Positions 30,146-45,100 of a DNA stretch of 64,000 nt are shown here, piece by piece (positions within the stretch are counted from its first letter, which is position 1; each line of letters starts with the position of its first letter). The position numbers were made by a program, and so were the translations under genes. The notes beneath the pieces were generated by a model. That model ran no database searches. It was not told the origin of the DNA and worked only from the letters and a program-made list of their open reading frames with translations. Origin of the DNA: Serilophus lunatus. Its lineage: Eukaryota; Chordata; Aves; Passeriformes; Eurylaimidae. Location of the stretch: contig VXBA01002629.1 of assembly GCA_013399895.1 (NCBI GenBank), positions 62,001 to 126,000 of the forward strand. Direction: 5' to 3'.

Positions 30146-33100
30146 TCTCCACGTGTATTAAAGCATGTAGGTGAATCCTTCTGTGTATCTCTGAAGAAAT
30201 GTAACTGCAACAGTGCATTTATAAGTTGGGGCAGGGGTTCCTTCCGCTATCCCAGGCTGCTCCAAGCCCCTCCAACCTGGCTTTGGACACTTCCAGGGAT
30301 GGGGCAGCCACAGCTTCTCTGGGCACCCTGTGCCAGGGCCTCTCCACCCTTACGGGGAAGAATTCCTTCCCAATATCCTGTCTAACCCTCCCTTCTGGCA
30401 GTGAGAAGCCGTTCCCTGTGTCCTGTCCCTCCAGGCCCTTGTCTCGGGGCCCTTTCTGGCTCTACTGAAGCCCCTTTAGGCACTGGAAGAGGCTCTGAGG
30501 TCACCTCATGTTGTGTTCTCAGAACTCCCTGTGCTGTGCATGGCCTGAAGGGCCTGACATCCCACAGGAGGGATTCCAGGGAGTGTGACTGTGGCAGGTT
30601 TTGAGTTTCCTTGGACAGCTCGGGGATTTGTACAGCAGTGAAATGGGGTTGAATAATGATCTGCCATTAGTTTTAGAGATTTTATGGTACCAGATGTGGA
30701 GAAGGAATTTTGGAATCGAAGCATCTTTGTGGTTTGCTTTTGCTTTCAGTAGGGCAGTGCAGACAGAAGTGATTGGACTGTGCCAATCTCCAGCCTTCTG
30801 GCAATCCCAAGCATGAGTCTGGAAAAACTTGCAAGAAAAGTTAGAGGTCTGGGCATTTTCTAAGTCAGGGAACAGATTATTTGCTTTTTAATTTGGCTTT
30901 CAAAATTGACTTCCTTGGTTAGGATACTCCTGACTGAAATCATGGTTGAGTGTTGCATCTGCAAGGGGCAGTTCAGAAATCCAGGGGTCTCCATGGCAAG
31001 CAAGCCAGGCTACCCTAGGCTGGAACATTTTATGTCTAGAACAAGGAATACCAAGACCTCCTTTGGAATTTAAGAACAGGTGTGTATATCTATGTAGCAT
31101 GGCATAGTGTATTTATCATTCCTCTTTTGTTTTCTGGAAGCTCTCTCCATTTTAGCCAGAGGAGATGAGTTAGGTAGGAGTAGTGTGTGTTTCAAATTAG
31201 TCTTGTGTTAGAAGCTGACCAGGGCTGAGCTCAGCTGCAGGGCCAGCTCGAGTGAGGCTGTCACCAAAAAGCGATATTACTCTTAAGACTTGCCTCATAA
31301 AGGCCATCTAATTAAGAAACCACAGGAGGAAAATAATTTGGAGTGCAGTTGGAGCTGGGTTGGTTGGAAATGTGTGGTGTGCTGAGCCAGGAGTTGGAAC
31401 AATTTGGGTAACTTACAGTTACCATGAGCATAATTAGATTAATTTTAAACCGTGTTCCTTCAGAAATAAATGCTTTAGTTTCTGTCTCTCTCTGTTTCAT
31501 AAACTCAGTTTCCTTTTGAACATGTTTCAATTCATTTAGCAGAGAGGAAAAGTGGAAAAGTCTTTGGAAATAAATTTGCCTTCTGCAGGAATGGATCAAC
31601 TTCCAGTTCTCAGTTCCACAACACTCATAAAGGATCTGGGCCTTTGCGAGTTCTACAAAGAAAGAAAAACAGATTTCTTTTCAGTTACTCCATTTCTTAT
31701 CCACAGGCTTTTCCCTAAATTATTTCCAAACTGTGAAATCAGCAGCTTTGCTTAGAACTTCCTGGGCAAGGAACACAGAGCTTTATTGTTGCTGGGCTCT
31801 GTCAGGACATCTCCAGAGCTGTGTTGCTGTGCCCTGAGCACCATCCTGGGCTCATTAAACCTCTCAGGTGCTTATTAGCTTGGGTCCAGAGTGTCCCACA
31901 GACAATCCCACTGCTCCCCTTCTTACCTCAAGGCTTTGTGCAACCAGCCTCCAGTGCCTGGAGCAACGGATTGCAAAACTGAAAGGTGAAGGAAATGTGA
32001 CATTAAAGGTTCTTGCATTTGGCCCTGGTCAACTTTTTGGGGGCAACATTTCCTCTGTCTTTTTGACTCCAGCCATGAACACTTTCCCCATGGAAAATTG
32101 CTGACTTGCGGTTGCAAGGTTTAGACAGTTCTCAGTTGCTTTGTTTTTCTGATTGTGGAAGCAGAAAATTTAAAAACAGAGAGGAAAAAATGTATTTTCT
32201 TAAATTCTGACACTGTTCAAGAATGGGCTTTGATTTAAGTGCCCACTGTTAGGTTTTTGAGGTATTTTACTTCCACACAGAAAACTTCCATTCCAGAAGC
32301 TGATTTTTCTACTGTATAATTTGGAAATAATAGAGTAATAATGAGATCATCACTAAAACTGCAGGACAAATCTAAATATAGTGCTCAGTGCCAACAACTG
32401 CAATAATTAGCAGATCTCACACAAAGCAGATAGACAAACTAATTGTAGATTATGACTTGATGATTAAGTCATTAACTCATTCACTTCCCTGCCAACCACG
32501 TAAGCTTATTCTGTCATCTGTATTTGGCCATTTCTGGACAAAATTCTTCTGTAAGTCAGATTTCTCCTTAAAGCCAACTATCCTTCTTGGCACTGTCTGG
32601 AATAACTTAAGGCATTTTCAGCTTCTGGGGCTGATTATTATCTTGGAAGACTTTTCACTCAGCAGCTCTTTTCCTTTTAACAGGAATACATTCCCCCATC
32701 CCTTATAGACTGGGGAGTTTCCTTTCTAGCAATGCTTCAAGGTAGGGTTTTTTTTGCTGGTCTTGGCTTGTCTGTATGAGTTCTCCTACTGTGTATCTTA
32801 TGTGAAGGATATTCTGTAAGTAAGAAAACTATTCCTGTGCTTTTTGTGATATAAAGGAGACTTAAGTAGTGTGTCAGGAAGGCAGTAACTTTTGCTTGTT
32901 GAAGTCTGTGAACTCCATATTATGTTTACTCTGGGAGGTCTTCGATGCCCAAAAGTCCTTTAAGTTTGAGTGATAGGGCAAGAGGAAATGACCTCAAGCT
33001 GTGCCAGGGGGGTTCAGGTTGGATATTAGGGAGAATTTCTTCATGGAAGGGGTTGTCAGGCAGTGGCACAACTGCCCGGGGCAGTGGTGAGTCCCCAGCC

Positions 33101-36100
33101 CTGGAGGGAATTCGAAGCCATGTGGACGTGACACCTGGGGCCACGGATTAGTGCTGGGGGAACGGTTGGACTCTGATCTTGGAGGGCTCTTCCAGCCTAA
33201 GGAGCCGTGTGATTGCCTCGCTGCAGTGCCCCCGGACATCACGGGAGAGGAGCAGAACGTGTCGGCGCTGCGGGGCCAGGCCCTGGAGCTGCGGTGCCGC
33301 AGCAGCGCCGTGCCCCCGCCCCTGCTCTCCTGGCGCAAGGACGGGCGGCCCCTGCTGCAGAAACCAGGGCTGAGCATCTCCGAGGACGGGAGTGTGCTGC
33401 AGGTAACCCGGCCGGCAGCGGGCATTCCTTCCTGGGAGCCGCCCCCTCCCTGGGAGCACCGTGGAGATGGGACAGTGAGAGAAAGGAAGGTGTGAGGGCT
33501 GAGGGAGGCCAGCCCCTGCAGGGTTGGAGCCGCATTTAGCTACATTAACGCTCTATTATTAATATTCAGGGAGACAGCTGTAAAAATAAAACTGAAACCT
33601 GGGTTCCCTCTCCCTGCAAGTTTCATGTGTAACCACGCCAGGAGAAGAAATTCAGGTTGTCCTTTTCCTCGCAGGTTGAAGGAGCCCAAGTGCAGGACAC
33701 GGGCCGCTACACCTGTGAAGCCACCAACGTTGCTGGGAAAACTGAGAAGAACTATAATGTCAATATTTGGGGTAAGAGTGACCAAGAACTGTGATGTGAG
33801 ACCCTGAAATCCTCCATAGTTCACCCACACTCGGTTGTTTTTGTATTTGCTGTACTTGAACAAGCCCAAGAAAGCGGTCACATTTTTTAAATTGCTTTAA
33901 TTTATTTCTAAATTAGTACCAGGTACTTCATAGGCCTTTGTTGGGCTGGGTTTGCATGCATGAGTAGTTAGAGCTGTAACTATTGAATGGCTTCCCTGCC
34001 CACAGCAGGGATGTGCAGTGGGGTGATCTGTAAGGTCCCTTCCAACACTCTGTGGTTCTGTGATAACTATCTGGGTATCCATAGATATAATGCCGTTTAA
34101 AGTAACCTCCCAACCTCCTACTTATTTCAATGCCAGAGCAAGAAAATTCAGATAAATAAAAGCTGTCTTACCCAGCTTTATTTGCTTTGCAAACTTACCA
34201 GTGCTGAATCATAAAGATAGTTTTTATGATATTATTTTAATAATAGATTTTGAGTGGTTTTTCCTGCACTCTTTTTCTCTCCACATGCAAATTCAAACAT
34301 ATTTTTTTTGCTATTATCAACTAATTTCTTGCTTTGAAATTACAAAACTACAATTATCCAACAGTATCAGTAAAATTACAATTTTCAGAGCAGAATTCAA
34401 TTCTGTCAGTATTGATTAAAAGGAATTAAAAAAAAAAAAGAATTAAAATTATAGCACCACACCCTTTTCCCATGCTGAAGCAAGTACCAAAGGACAAAAA
34501 TCCTGCTTGTCATATTTTTTAGTTTCAAATGCAGGCAATGTGCATCTTTCTGAGAGTAGGTGAGATCCTGAGAGCTAAGTGTGGATCCCCCAGCCTGTGA
34601 GTTAAGTGAAGAACCTTTTGTAGGGAATGGCACAGACTCCCTGCCTGGGCGCAGAACAAATAAAGGGTTGGAGCTGACAGTACAATAAAGCCCTTTGCAG
34701 TGTCATTCCCAATCCTACACATTTGATTGCTGGAGGTGTCAGAAGGAGAAGCTGATCACTGTCACATGCCACTCAGCAGTGGGATTTTATTTACTAGGTT
34801 CAGCCTGTCTTCTCAGCTCCTGCTTTTAGTCTCTACCTGCACTATGTTCACCTGATGAAGGTGGTTCCTTGATTCTTGGAAGGCATCAGAGTAAAACCAT
34901 TGGTCCCTTTTATCTGCAGCTGGTTCAGAGTCCCAGAACTGTGGAGCAAAGCTGTCCTTGTGCTGCAGGAGGGTGGTGGAAGGGATGGGCCCCATAACCT
35001 TGTGCTCATGCAGGAAAACTTCCAAGGAAAAACACGGGCTGAATGTTGAAGTCACCAGTAATGATCTCTAGGGGTTTGCTGGCTAAGGCCATGAATGAGG
35101 CAGGCCCTCAGAGTTGGAATCAGTTGACATAATTACCAAACCAGCTTTGTTCTCTGAAGTCCATTCAAAATCAGCCCAAAATAAAGCCTGTGCATGCGGC
35201 AGACCTTGGAGGTTGGAAGGAGTCATTCCCAAGTGTATTTTTCCCTATCCAGGGCCTGGTCTGCATTGTTAGCAGGAGGATATAATCCTTGTTATTGCTT
35301 CAGAGCTGAGTGGGAGAGATTTGTGTGGGGTCACTTGGGGTTTACTGCGGGCTGACAATGTGTTGTTTCAAGTACTGCAATTGTTTGGCGTTTCTTTGCA
35401 GTGCCACCAAGTATTTCTGGCTCAGATGACACCTCTCAGCTGACAGTCACTGAAGGGAGCTTGATTAGCCTGATCTGTGAGTCCAGTGGCATCCCACCAC
35501 CCAGTCTCACCTGGAAAAAGAATGGTGGGTGACTGTCCATTCTCTGTTTTATAAAGCAAATGGGGTAATTTTGACCTGAGGGTTGTTTTTGCTTGTGCAC
35601 ATGTTGGATGGTATGTTGTTCTGGGGAGCTGAAACATGCAGATATCTACGCAGACATAAAAATGGACTGTGAAGGACTTAACCCCTCTCCATGTATGTAT
35701 TTACCAGAGGAAGCAGGACAGCAGCATGGTGCCCCATCCCTGGAAGTGTCCAAGGCCAGGCTGGACAGGGCTCGGAGCAACCTGGGATGGTGGAAAGTGT
35801 CCCTGCCCATGGCAGGGGGTGAAAATAGGTGATCTTTAAGGTCCCTTCCAACCCCAGCCATTCTGGGGTTGTTTGTGGATCCCACAGTGTGGTGTAGGTC
35901 TACTTTAATTAATTTTACCTTGTGGAAGGAGCAGATTTTAATTACAGAACCCTTTTTCTAATGCATAACATTTTCAGAGAAAATGATGTTTATCAAGTTC
36001 TTTTTAAACTCTGTCTCTTGGAAGCCAAAAAGGATTGTGTGGACACATTCTAGCAATGCACTGCACGGTTATCATGTGCACACTTCAATGCCAGGAAGGA

Positions 36101-39100
36101 GACTTAAACCTGTTGGAAAGCCTAGAAAAGCAGTTAGAAAGGAGGAGGAGTAGATATCAGATGTACACTTTGTAGAGAAGATTTTAAGCGCCCAAGAGGA
36201 AAATGAGATTGGGCTTGTAAGAATTATCCATGGCAGGTGCCTTCCTTCTGTCACGAATTCCCCCTGTGATTTGGAAAGATGAAGATTCAGAATCTGAGAT
36301 CTCCAGGACTGAAAAATCTGCTCAGAGAATGTGATGGTGTTTCGGTGTCACATTTGTGCTGAGGATTCCCTTGGGCAGAGACTCGTGTCCTGTGTGACAC
36401 ACAGTACACACGTGGGGTGGAAATGAAATCCTGTGTTTCTGACCATTGACTGTGCTGGGTGAGACAGTCGGATACTGAAAATGAGATCCATTTTATTGGG
36501 AGTTAATTTCTTTTTAAATGAGCCAGTGCACTTGAACCTGCTGATACATCTGTTCCTGACCATGTTGTGGGGCTGTATCTAAAGAAGGTGTCTTGCAGGC
36601 TCTCCTCTGGTGCCAGAGCTGTCGGGAAGGGTGCGGGTGCTGTCTGGAGGGAGACAGCTCCAGATTTCTGTTGCTGAGGAATCTGATGCTGCTTCTTACA
36701 CCTGTAGTGCTTCAAATGTGGCTGGGAGTGCCAGGAAGGAATACAGCCTGCAAGTGTACAGTAAGTACCAGGAAAATCCTGATCCCAGTTCACCAGTTCT
36801 GCAGAAATGTTACACAGTACAGAGATGTTAAGCTGCAGGATTTTCAAGGGAGTGAGACCTGGGTCTAGGACAATTCAAGGGTAGTCCAAGGAGAATGTTA
36901 AGTAATTAAAATTTTGGCAATTTGGACTCAGAGCTTGACCAAGACATTGCATATCCCTGTTGGAAGGACTTGATTCCAGGGATATCACCTCTTTAGGTAC
37001 TGTAATATTTATTGTCCCCAAACTACAGCAGTGATGGCAACTAACTGAACTTAGATTTCCCTTCATTCCCTGAGATTTTACTGTATTTTGGTCAGGAATT
37101 AAAGAAGGTATTTCTAAGCAATCTTGTGAAAGACAAAATCTTCCAAAATCTGTAGGGATTGGCAGCATTTGGGGCAGTCTTTTTCAATTTAATTTTTTTC
37201 TCCTGTTTGTGTTTTTAGAATTGCCTGTAAGTTAACATTTTTTTAAAAAAATGATGAGATGGAAGAAGGGGAGGTTATTTGTCTTTTCTTGGTCCTGCTA
37301 ATCTGGAAGATTTGCTTGTTATTCTGTTCAGAAGCAGGTGAAGATCCTGAGGTGTTGCTTCCAGTTGACTTTCACCCCGTGTTTCTTGTTGTTCCATAGT
37401 TCGACCAACTATACTGAACAGTGGTTCCCACCCAGCAGAAGTTGTGGTCACCCAGGGAAGTGAAATCTCCTTGGAATGTAAAGCACAGGGCATTCCAGAG
37501 CCAGCAATCACGTGGATGAAGGATGGGCGGGCTCTTGCCAGTGGGAAGGGGGTGCTGATCCTCCGTGGTGGCCGCGTCCTGCGGCTGGAACGTGCCCAGG
37601 TGTCGGACATCGGCCGCTACGTGTGTGTGGCCACCAACGTGGCTGGGCTGGCTGATAGCAAATATGACCTCAGTGTCCATGGTGAGCCTGTGCTGGGGGC
37701 CAGGAGGGCAGAAACGTTTCAGTTCCTCCAAGGATGGCCAAGGAATAGTTGTGCAGCTCAGTGCAGCCCCTGTAGGTGTTGCAGGGGGTGCAGCTACACT
37801 TGCACGTCACTGAGGCGGTTCCAGTGGCACTGCTGTGAAAATCCAAATCACACTGTGTAACTCCTGAGTATTTAAAAGTCTTACCTGTCCCTCTATTAAT
37901 ATCAGCCCACCCCCAGTTGCTTCATTTCCCAAGATAACCAAGATAGGGTACAATTTTAGACAATATTTAGGTGAGTGTTGTGGTGGAAGGCGTTTTATTG
38001 TGGGAGATAAAAGTCAAGGTCTAACCAAGGCCACTCTGCTGGTGGTGACTGCCAGAGGAGCACTAAATAGGGACAGCTAGGATCACAGGAATCTAATTGT
38101 CAGGTTCTCTCTTTTTACACAATCAGAAGAATTTAAGGGTTGTGCTTCCAATTATAACTCATCAAGATGGATTGCTGGCATTGATCAGAACCTCATATTA
38201 ACTTACAGCACCCATAATACTTTTGCAGATGAACATTTACACTCCATCAGGCACTGAATATTCATGTTCTAGTGCAAGCACAGGAATTCTTATTGAAGAG
38301 GCCAAAATGACTTACCAGTTTTATTTTTTGTTTTGAATATTTGCTGTGCTGTGTTATCAAAATTGGACAGTAAAGAGAAACTTCAAAACTCCTTACACTC
38401 GTCAGAGTGCTGGAGGATGTTGGTGAATTCTTGACCCCAGGCTTTATGTCTGAATTGCAAAGCTGGTCCCAAAGTGGAAACGTTCCTGTTCCTAGCAAAG
38501 AAAAGTTCAAGTTGCATTTGTGGTAGTTATTTTAATAGGAGGTTGCTCTTTTCATGAGGAGAAGCATGTAATTCTGTCAAGGTAGGAATTTTCCCCAGGG
38601 TTTTCCCTGGTGTTTCATTTGATACTGGAAATTATAATTGATGTAGACTGTTATTTGCTATTAAGCCATAAAATAAAGGTGATAGAAGTGATAGAATTTA
38701 AGTTTAATATTTCCATGCCACTACACAGTAAGAAATTGTCATTATATATAATATTAAATGTTTCTGTTTTGTAGTTCCTCACTTGCCAAGCCAACCTTGG
38801 CTGCAGTGAATTATAATTATGTTTTGTGAGCAAAATGAATTTTGATTTGTTCTAAAGTGTGGCTTTTCTTGGCTCTTTTCTATAGTTCCCCCAAGTATTG
38901 CTGGCTACTTGCAGATGCCAGAGAATATCAGCATTGTGGAGAAGAATCCCATCTCTCTGGTTTGTGAAGCCTCAGGAATTCCCTTGCCAACAATAACATG
39001 GCTCAAGAACGGATGGCCTGTCACCCTGAACGACTCCCTGAGAATCCTCTCAGGTATAAAAGCTGAAGTTATTTAAATAAAAATGAAAAAAGGGAGAGGC

Positions 39101-42100
39101 TGAGGGGCCCTTTGCATCTACGGGGCAGGTATTGTGCCTGAAAAAGGAGGTTTGGTATGTTAACCTGTAATGAACAGTTATTCAGTGCCAAGTTTTTACC
39201 TAAATGGGTTTGGATTGTCTGAATATCTGAAAGTTGGTCCCTAGTTAAAGTGTATGGGCCAAAGGCTGGTGACTTGCTCAGTTGACATGGATTAAGTCGC
39301 AATTTTGGCTGTTGGTGTGCTAGTCCAGGCCTTGCTTCCAGAAATAGGTTAGATGGCAACATCTTGCTCTGTTGGGAAGAGAGAACACTTGACTCGCTTG
39401 GCAGCTGCAGTGAGGTTAAAGGTTGTTGTTACACCAGGATTTTGAGTTGGCAGCCCTTGAGATGCCAAACAAACTGGGTACCAGCAGATGCCAATACATT
39501 GGATGTTGCCTTGGCATGTGTTCAGGGATCAGCTTTCTGGAGCATGTAGAAGTAGGTGACCCTACTTCAGGGTCACCTTCTTCAGGCAGGGGGTTGGAGC
39601 TGGACGATCCTTAAGGTCCTTTCCAACCCAAACCATTCCAGTACTCTATGAATTAGGTGTTTGGTGACAACCGAGATGTTTCTTTGATTTTGGGTTTGCC
39701 ACTCTCAGCTAGAAATCTCATGAAAATAGGTTTGGATGGAGTTTCTAATCCTCTGACATAGCCACCATGCAAAGCCAAGCCAAGCATGAACTCAAGAAGT
39801 AGGTAAAGGAACTGGAAGGTCTTTAGGAGCTCAGCTAAGCCTGGATTTGAAGCTGAAATTTTCAGCATTTTTTAATCAGTGGAACTTTTACTGTTTTGTG
39901 TAGTCCTGCCCTCTGCTTTCCCATTTTTACATCCAGCACATGGAAAAGTAGTTGGGGGTTTGATGATTATCCAGTACAGACATGGCAGTGGGAGCTGGCC
40001 TGCATTCCTCTTCGTGTGAAGTTGCCATCAACACAAATTACATCTCCTGGGCTTGATTGTTTGTGTCCTGTCTGTAGTTTCCACACCCACACTGCCCTCA
40101 CCACCCGGAGAGACAAAAAGATATTTATTGTCTCTGGATGTTGGCTGCTGTGGGCGGGGAAAACTCACTGGGACTCTGGGCTTTGTTTGCCACCAAATTT
40201 TGTGCTTCAGAAAACTACACGTTGTGGTAGTGAAGTGTGACCAACATGGCACTTGGAACTCCATTGGTGCTTGTACAGCCCTGAAAAACAACAACAAAAA
40301 TCCTCCTCTTCAACTACTTTAGGAGTTAAATACTTTGCCAAAGCAAGATTTTGGTTCTGTTGATTTCAAACATACTTGGCATTGCAGATAATTTCAACGT
40401 GTGGACACTGCTGGCTACTTTTAGTCAATTAATTCAGATCATGGAATCACAGAACACCCTGGGCTGGAAAGGACCATCCAGTCCAACTCCTGGCCCTGCC
40501 CAGGACACCTCTACAATCCCTCCCTGTCCCTCAAAGCATTGTCTAGATACTGATACTTCCTTATGGTGATCCTTCCTGCATATCCTCTAGGAAAAAAAAA
40601 AAAAAGAAAAATATTCCACTGTAGCTCACTCCTGCTTTCCTCGCAGCCCTGCCCTGAGCTGTACACTGGCTGTAGGAAGGAGAAAAGCTTTTATTTAGCT
40701 GAATATAGAAAATCCTGTCCTGCCTCAGCAGTGGAGGCCTGGGTGTGTGATCCTAGGGACATTCACAGGCTCCTGCAGGCAGGTGCCCTCTTCCTTTTGC
40801 TGCTTCTTTGGCCTTGTTCAGGGGGTGGATCGGAGAAGGGATCAGGGAGACATGAGGCTGGAAGGACTGGCCTTCCTCAATCTGCCAGCACTCCCTCCAG
40901 CAGGGAGAATTTGTCGGGCACATCCATTAACCAGCTCAGCAGTTTCTGCCTTCAAAGCAGGTGGGCAGGAGCATCAATTCCTGGGTTGTATCCCAAGTGA
41001 GCACCTGTGGGTGGCCATGGGCAGGAGATGCCCATTTAAGATGTGGTGTGGGAATGGTTGCTAGTGGGAGAGCTGCTAGCCAGAAACGGGGAAAAGCTGC
41101 AGGCTGGCCACCACCTCTGTTTTCACACTCCACCTGATGCTTGTTTTCTTGTTCCTCTGCCAAAAAGGAAGGAAAGAGAAGTTACTCTGCTGTGGCAAAG
41201 CAGGGATATTCCTGGTCCTTTGGTAAATTATCCTTGCAAATCTTCTTCCTTTTAAACTGACAGGTCTGTGCAAAAGTGACCTGACAGCTGCTCTGCTCCA
41301 GTGTTAGAAGGAGTTTTAAACCATTGCATGTAAACCAGTGCTGTTATTCCCTGTTATTATTATTGATGGCACAATTAATGCCAAACCTGGAAGGGAGGAG
41401 TGGAATTTTATTTCTCATCTATACATGTGAAAATACTCTTAAGGTATTTCTAATATTAAGTGCTTAAAAGTACCTTAAAAAAAGGTGTTTATAAAAATAA
41501 GTTTATTTTCATGTGTACACCCCCCCTCTGATGAAGCTTGATTATTTTTCCGGTATATTGGTGTAGATTCTCAGTAGAGCAAAGCAGTCCTATGAATGAA
41601 AATCCTGCTGTCTGAGACACTTTTGTCCCAATTTCCTGCCCAGAAGCACATTCCCACATCCCACATGTTGCAAACACAGCGTTCCTGCCACATCCCAAGT
41701 GTGTGTGATATGTGAGCTCCATGCAGGTGGTTTGGGTGGCCTGTGAGGAGCAGGTGGGATTGCTCTGCACAGACTCTGGGGGTGTGTTTTGAAATTTTCA
41801 GAGCAGGGCTTTGACTTGGTTTTTGGGTTTTCCAGGGGGCCGGACGCTCCGCATGAGCCACGCGGGCACGGCAGACGCAGGGCGATATACCTGCGTGGTA
41901 AGCAACCCTGCAGGTCAGGTGAGCAAGGATTTCCACCTCTCTGTTCTAGGTAAGTACATGATCACCTCTGGGACAGTAGAAGAGGGAGGTTTGTACAGGA
42001 AGGGAGGGGTTTCTGAATGCTGTGCTGGTATTTAAAAAAATATTATGGCAAAACAAACATCCTTAAGGACAAAAACAAGCGAATTTGATCCCATGGACAG

Positions 42101-45100
42101 AAAACCAGGGCTTAGTTTATTCTGCATAGAATCAGAGAATCCTAGGATGGTTTGGATTGGGAGGGACCTTTAAAACCATCTTGTTCCAGTGCCCTGCCAC
42201 GGGCCGGGACACCTTCCAGTATTCCAGGCTGCTCCAAGACCCATCCAACCAGGCCTTGGACACTTCCAGGGATGGGGCAGCCACAGCTTCTCAGGGCACC
42301 GTGTGCTAGGGCCTCCCCACTCTCACAGCCAACAATTCCTTCCCAATATCTCATCTAACCCTGCCCTCTGGCAGTGGGAAGCCATTTCGCCTTGTCCCAA
42401 GTCTCTCTACAGCTCTCTTGGAGCCCCTTTAGGCTTTGGAAGAGGCTCTAAGATCACCCCAGAGCTTTCTCTCGTCCAGAATCAGCAATCCCAACTCTAT
42501 ACAGTGCAAACCTTCAGTCAGTAGAGCCTTTGGTATGACAAAAGGTATAGATCAGTGTGATGAGGGATGATCCTGCTGACATATTTAGACCAGAAGTGGT
42601 CCAGCAGGCTCTATAGGTGCTATCTGGAACTATTAATATGTAATTTTGTCACATTATTTAGTTTTAAAAAACAGTAGGCTTCCCAGAAAACACTGCTTTT
42701 TGGTTTAGTAAGTCTTTGTTATTTTTATCAATGACTCTGAGCCCTGGTGTGGGTGGTCTTACAGCATTTTTGTGCATCATTTTCCTCTCATTTGCTTCTC
42801 TCTGAGGTGCTCCCACCATCAGCCTCCCTTGCCTTCAGCTGACTGGGGCACATTCATCCTGGAAATGATAACTCCTATTCGTGTCAGTTCATGTTTGTTT
42901 GATGAGCTCATGGAAGTGTCAGTGTGGTAGAATGGAAGAGATGGATAAACACTGGAAAGCATTCATTGTCTGACTGTTTTCTTTGGAGAGTTTTGGTAGC
43001 AGGGTATTCTTGAGAATTCTGGGAACCTCTGTTGCATAGGCTTTGTTTCCCTTGAAGAAAAATGCTCAGTGAAGCTGATTTCAAGTGGAAAATTCCATTG
43101 TTCAGTCTTCTCTTCCCTCCCTCCAGTAATTTCTTTGTCTTTCTAGAGGAAAGTTACTGGAATGTGGCCTGATGGTGACACAGGATCCTCACCAGCTCAC
43201 TGCCAGTGGGAACTGTACAGAGACATGCCAGGGTTGCCCTAGATTGTTGGAGGAGGTGCAGCAGTTTGCAGGGAGTGCTTGGTGTAACAAGCACAATATT
43301 TATATATTTGGAAAAGGTTTTAAAATTTTAAAGGTTAATTAAAGGTTTTTAAAATTAATATGTGTTGACATCTTACTGTATTGTTTTGGGGCCAAAGCAA
43401 TGAGTTGCTGTGTTTGTTTATGAATAGTAATATTTGGCCCAACTTAAGTCCTGAACTTTATGATTTTATGTTATGTTTTCCCCATATCCGTTTCCTTCAC
43501 TTTAGTTTGAACTCTTCATAAGTGTCAGAAATCTGGTGGAACATTACTTCTCTGTTGACAATGGATTCTGCATATTCCTGTGATTCTTATTTTTATGAAA
43601 CTATGCTTCCAAAGTAGTGCTAGATCACAAATAATGCCTGCTTTGATTTGAAGTGCCATTTTCTTTTGGCTTGCTTCTACACATGCCTCTACTTTGAAAG
43701 AAATAATTGATCACAGCTCTTAACACCCACACCACGAATCTGTCCCTTCCCTCAGCCAAAAGCTCTTGTTGACCAAGATTATTTGGCAACATGTCATCCA
43801 GGTCAGTCACACAGTAAGGGTTTCATGCCTTGAGTTGGCTGTTTGGGGGGTGGGATAGGTATGTTAATGGTTTTGTCTTCTCTTTCCCTTCAGAAAGGTA
43901 ATTTATACCCCCAGCAAGATGCCTTTAGACCTATATAGTTCATTTATTCCTGTATGGAATTAGTTGTATTTGCATAACACACAGGTGTGCCTTTGCATAG
44001 CTTCTACTTGTAGGGAATCTGTTGTACTGCTCTTTGTTTTTTATGGCAGTTATTGTATAACCAAACACAAACAGTGGCAAGTCTTTCCACATCCTGGATT
44101 CCTGGGCTCATCCCTCCTATCAGGATCATCAAGCAACCTGTTGTATTTAGATGTTGCAAGCAATATCTGCTGATGTTTCTTGCCTGTTTGCAGTGCCTCC
44201 AGGCATCACGGGGGAAAACAAACTGGAGGATGTGAAGGTGAAAGAGAAGCACAGAGTCACCCTGACGTGTGAAGTGACAGGTAAAAGAACACTTTGTTAC
44301 TTATCTTTGCTCATCAAACCCATGGTGTTGATCACTTGTGCTGCTGAACAGCATGTTTTTAATGGAATTTTCAGTTGAGTGGAATTTTTATGTCTCAGAT
44401 TCAACCCTGTTCCCCAGAGCAGGACTAAGCACTCCTTGTACAAAATGGAACTGAGAGGTAGTTACTGTGCTATTTCTTGTCCAAAGGCCTGTGGAATTTC
44501 AGAGGAGGTGTATACCACCTCCGGAGGCTCAAAGTCTTCAGAATGCATATCCCAAAACATCTCCCCACGGGATGTGTTTTGAAAGAACACCTGAAACTGT
44601 ATTTTTACGTTTCTCAGAAATCTCGACGTTTCCTGGAGGTTATGCAGCAACTGATATTTTCCATTTTTTGTCTGTCCTCAGGGACCCCTGTGCCCCAGAT
44701 CACGTGGCTGAAGGATGGGCATTCCCTGGGTGAGGATGGGGGACACAGGGTTGTGTCTGGCGGGCGTTTGCTGCAGATCCCCCACGCCCAGCTCAGCGAC
44801 ACAGGCAGATACACGTGTGTGGCATCCAATGCCGCTGGGGACAGGAGCAAAACCTACAGTCTGAACGTCCTTGGTAAGGAGCTGGGCTGGCTCATGCATA
44901 GGAACAGCCACAAGGGTAATCCCTCTGGAATTTTGTAGTGCTTTCATTATGGCAATGCACAGGTAGCCTTAAAATTGTAGAGCTTAGTAATCAATAAATG
45001 ATAGTGGTTCAATAGGAACACCAGTGCTGTGCTTCCCTGGAAAACAGGGAACCATAACAGGATATCACCCTTATAGAAGGGGCACGACAGCACATTGGTT

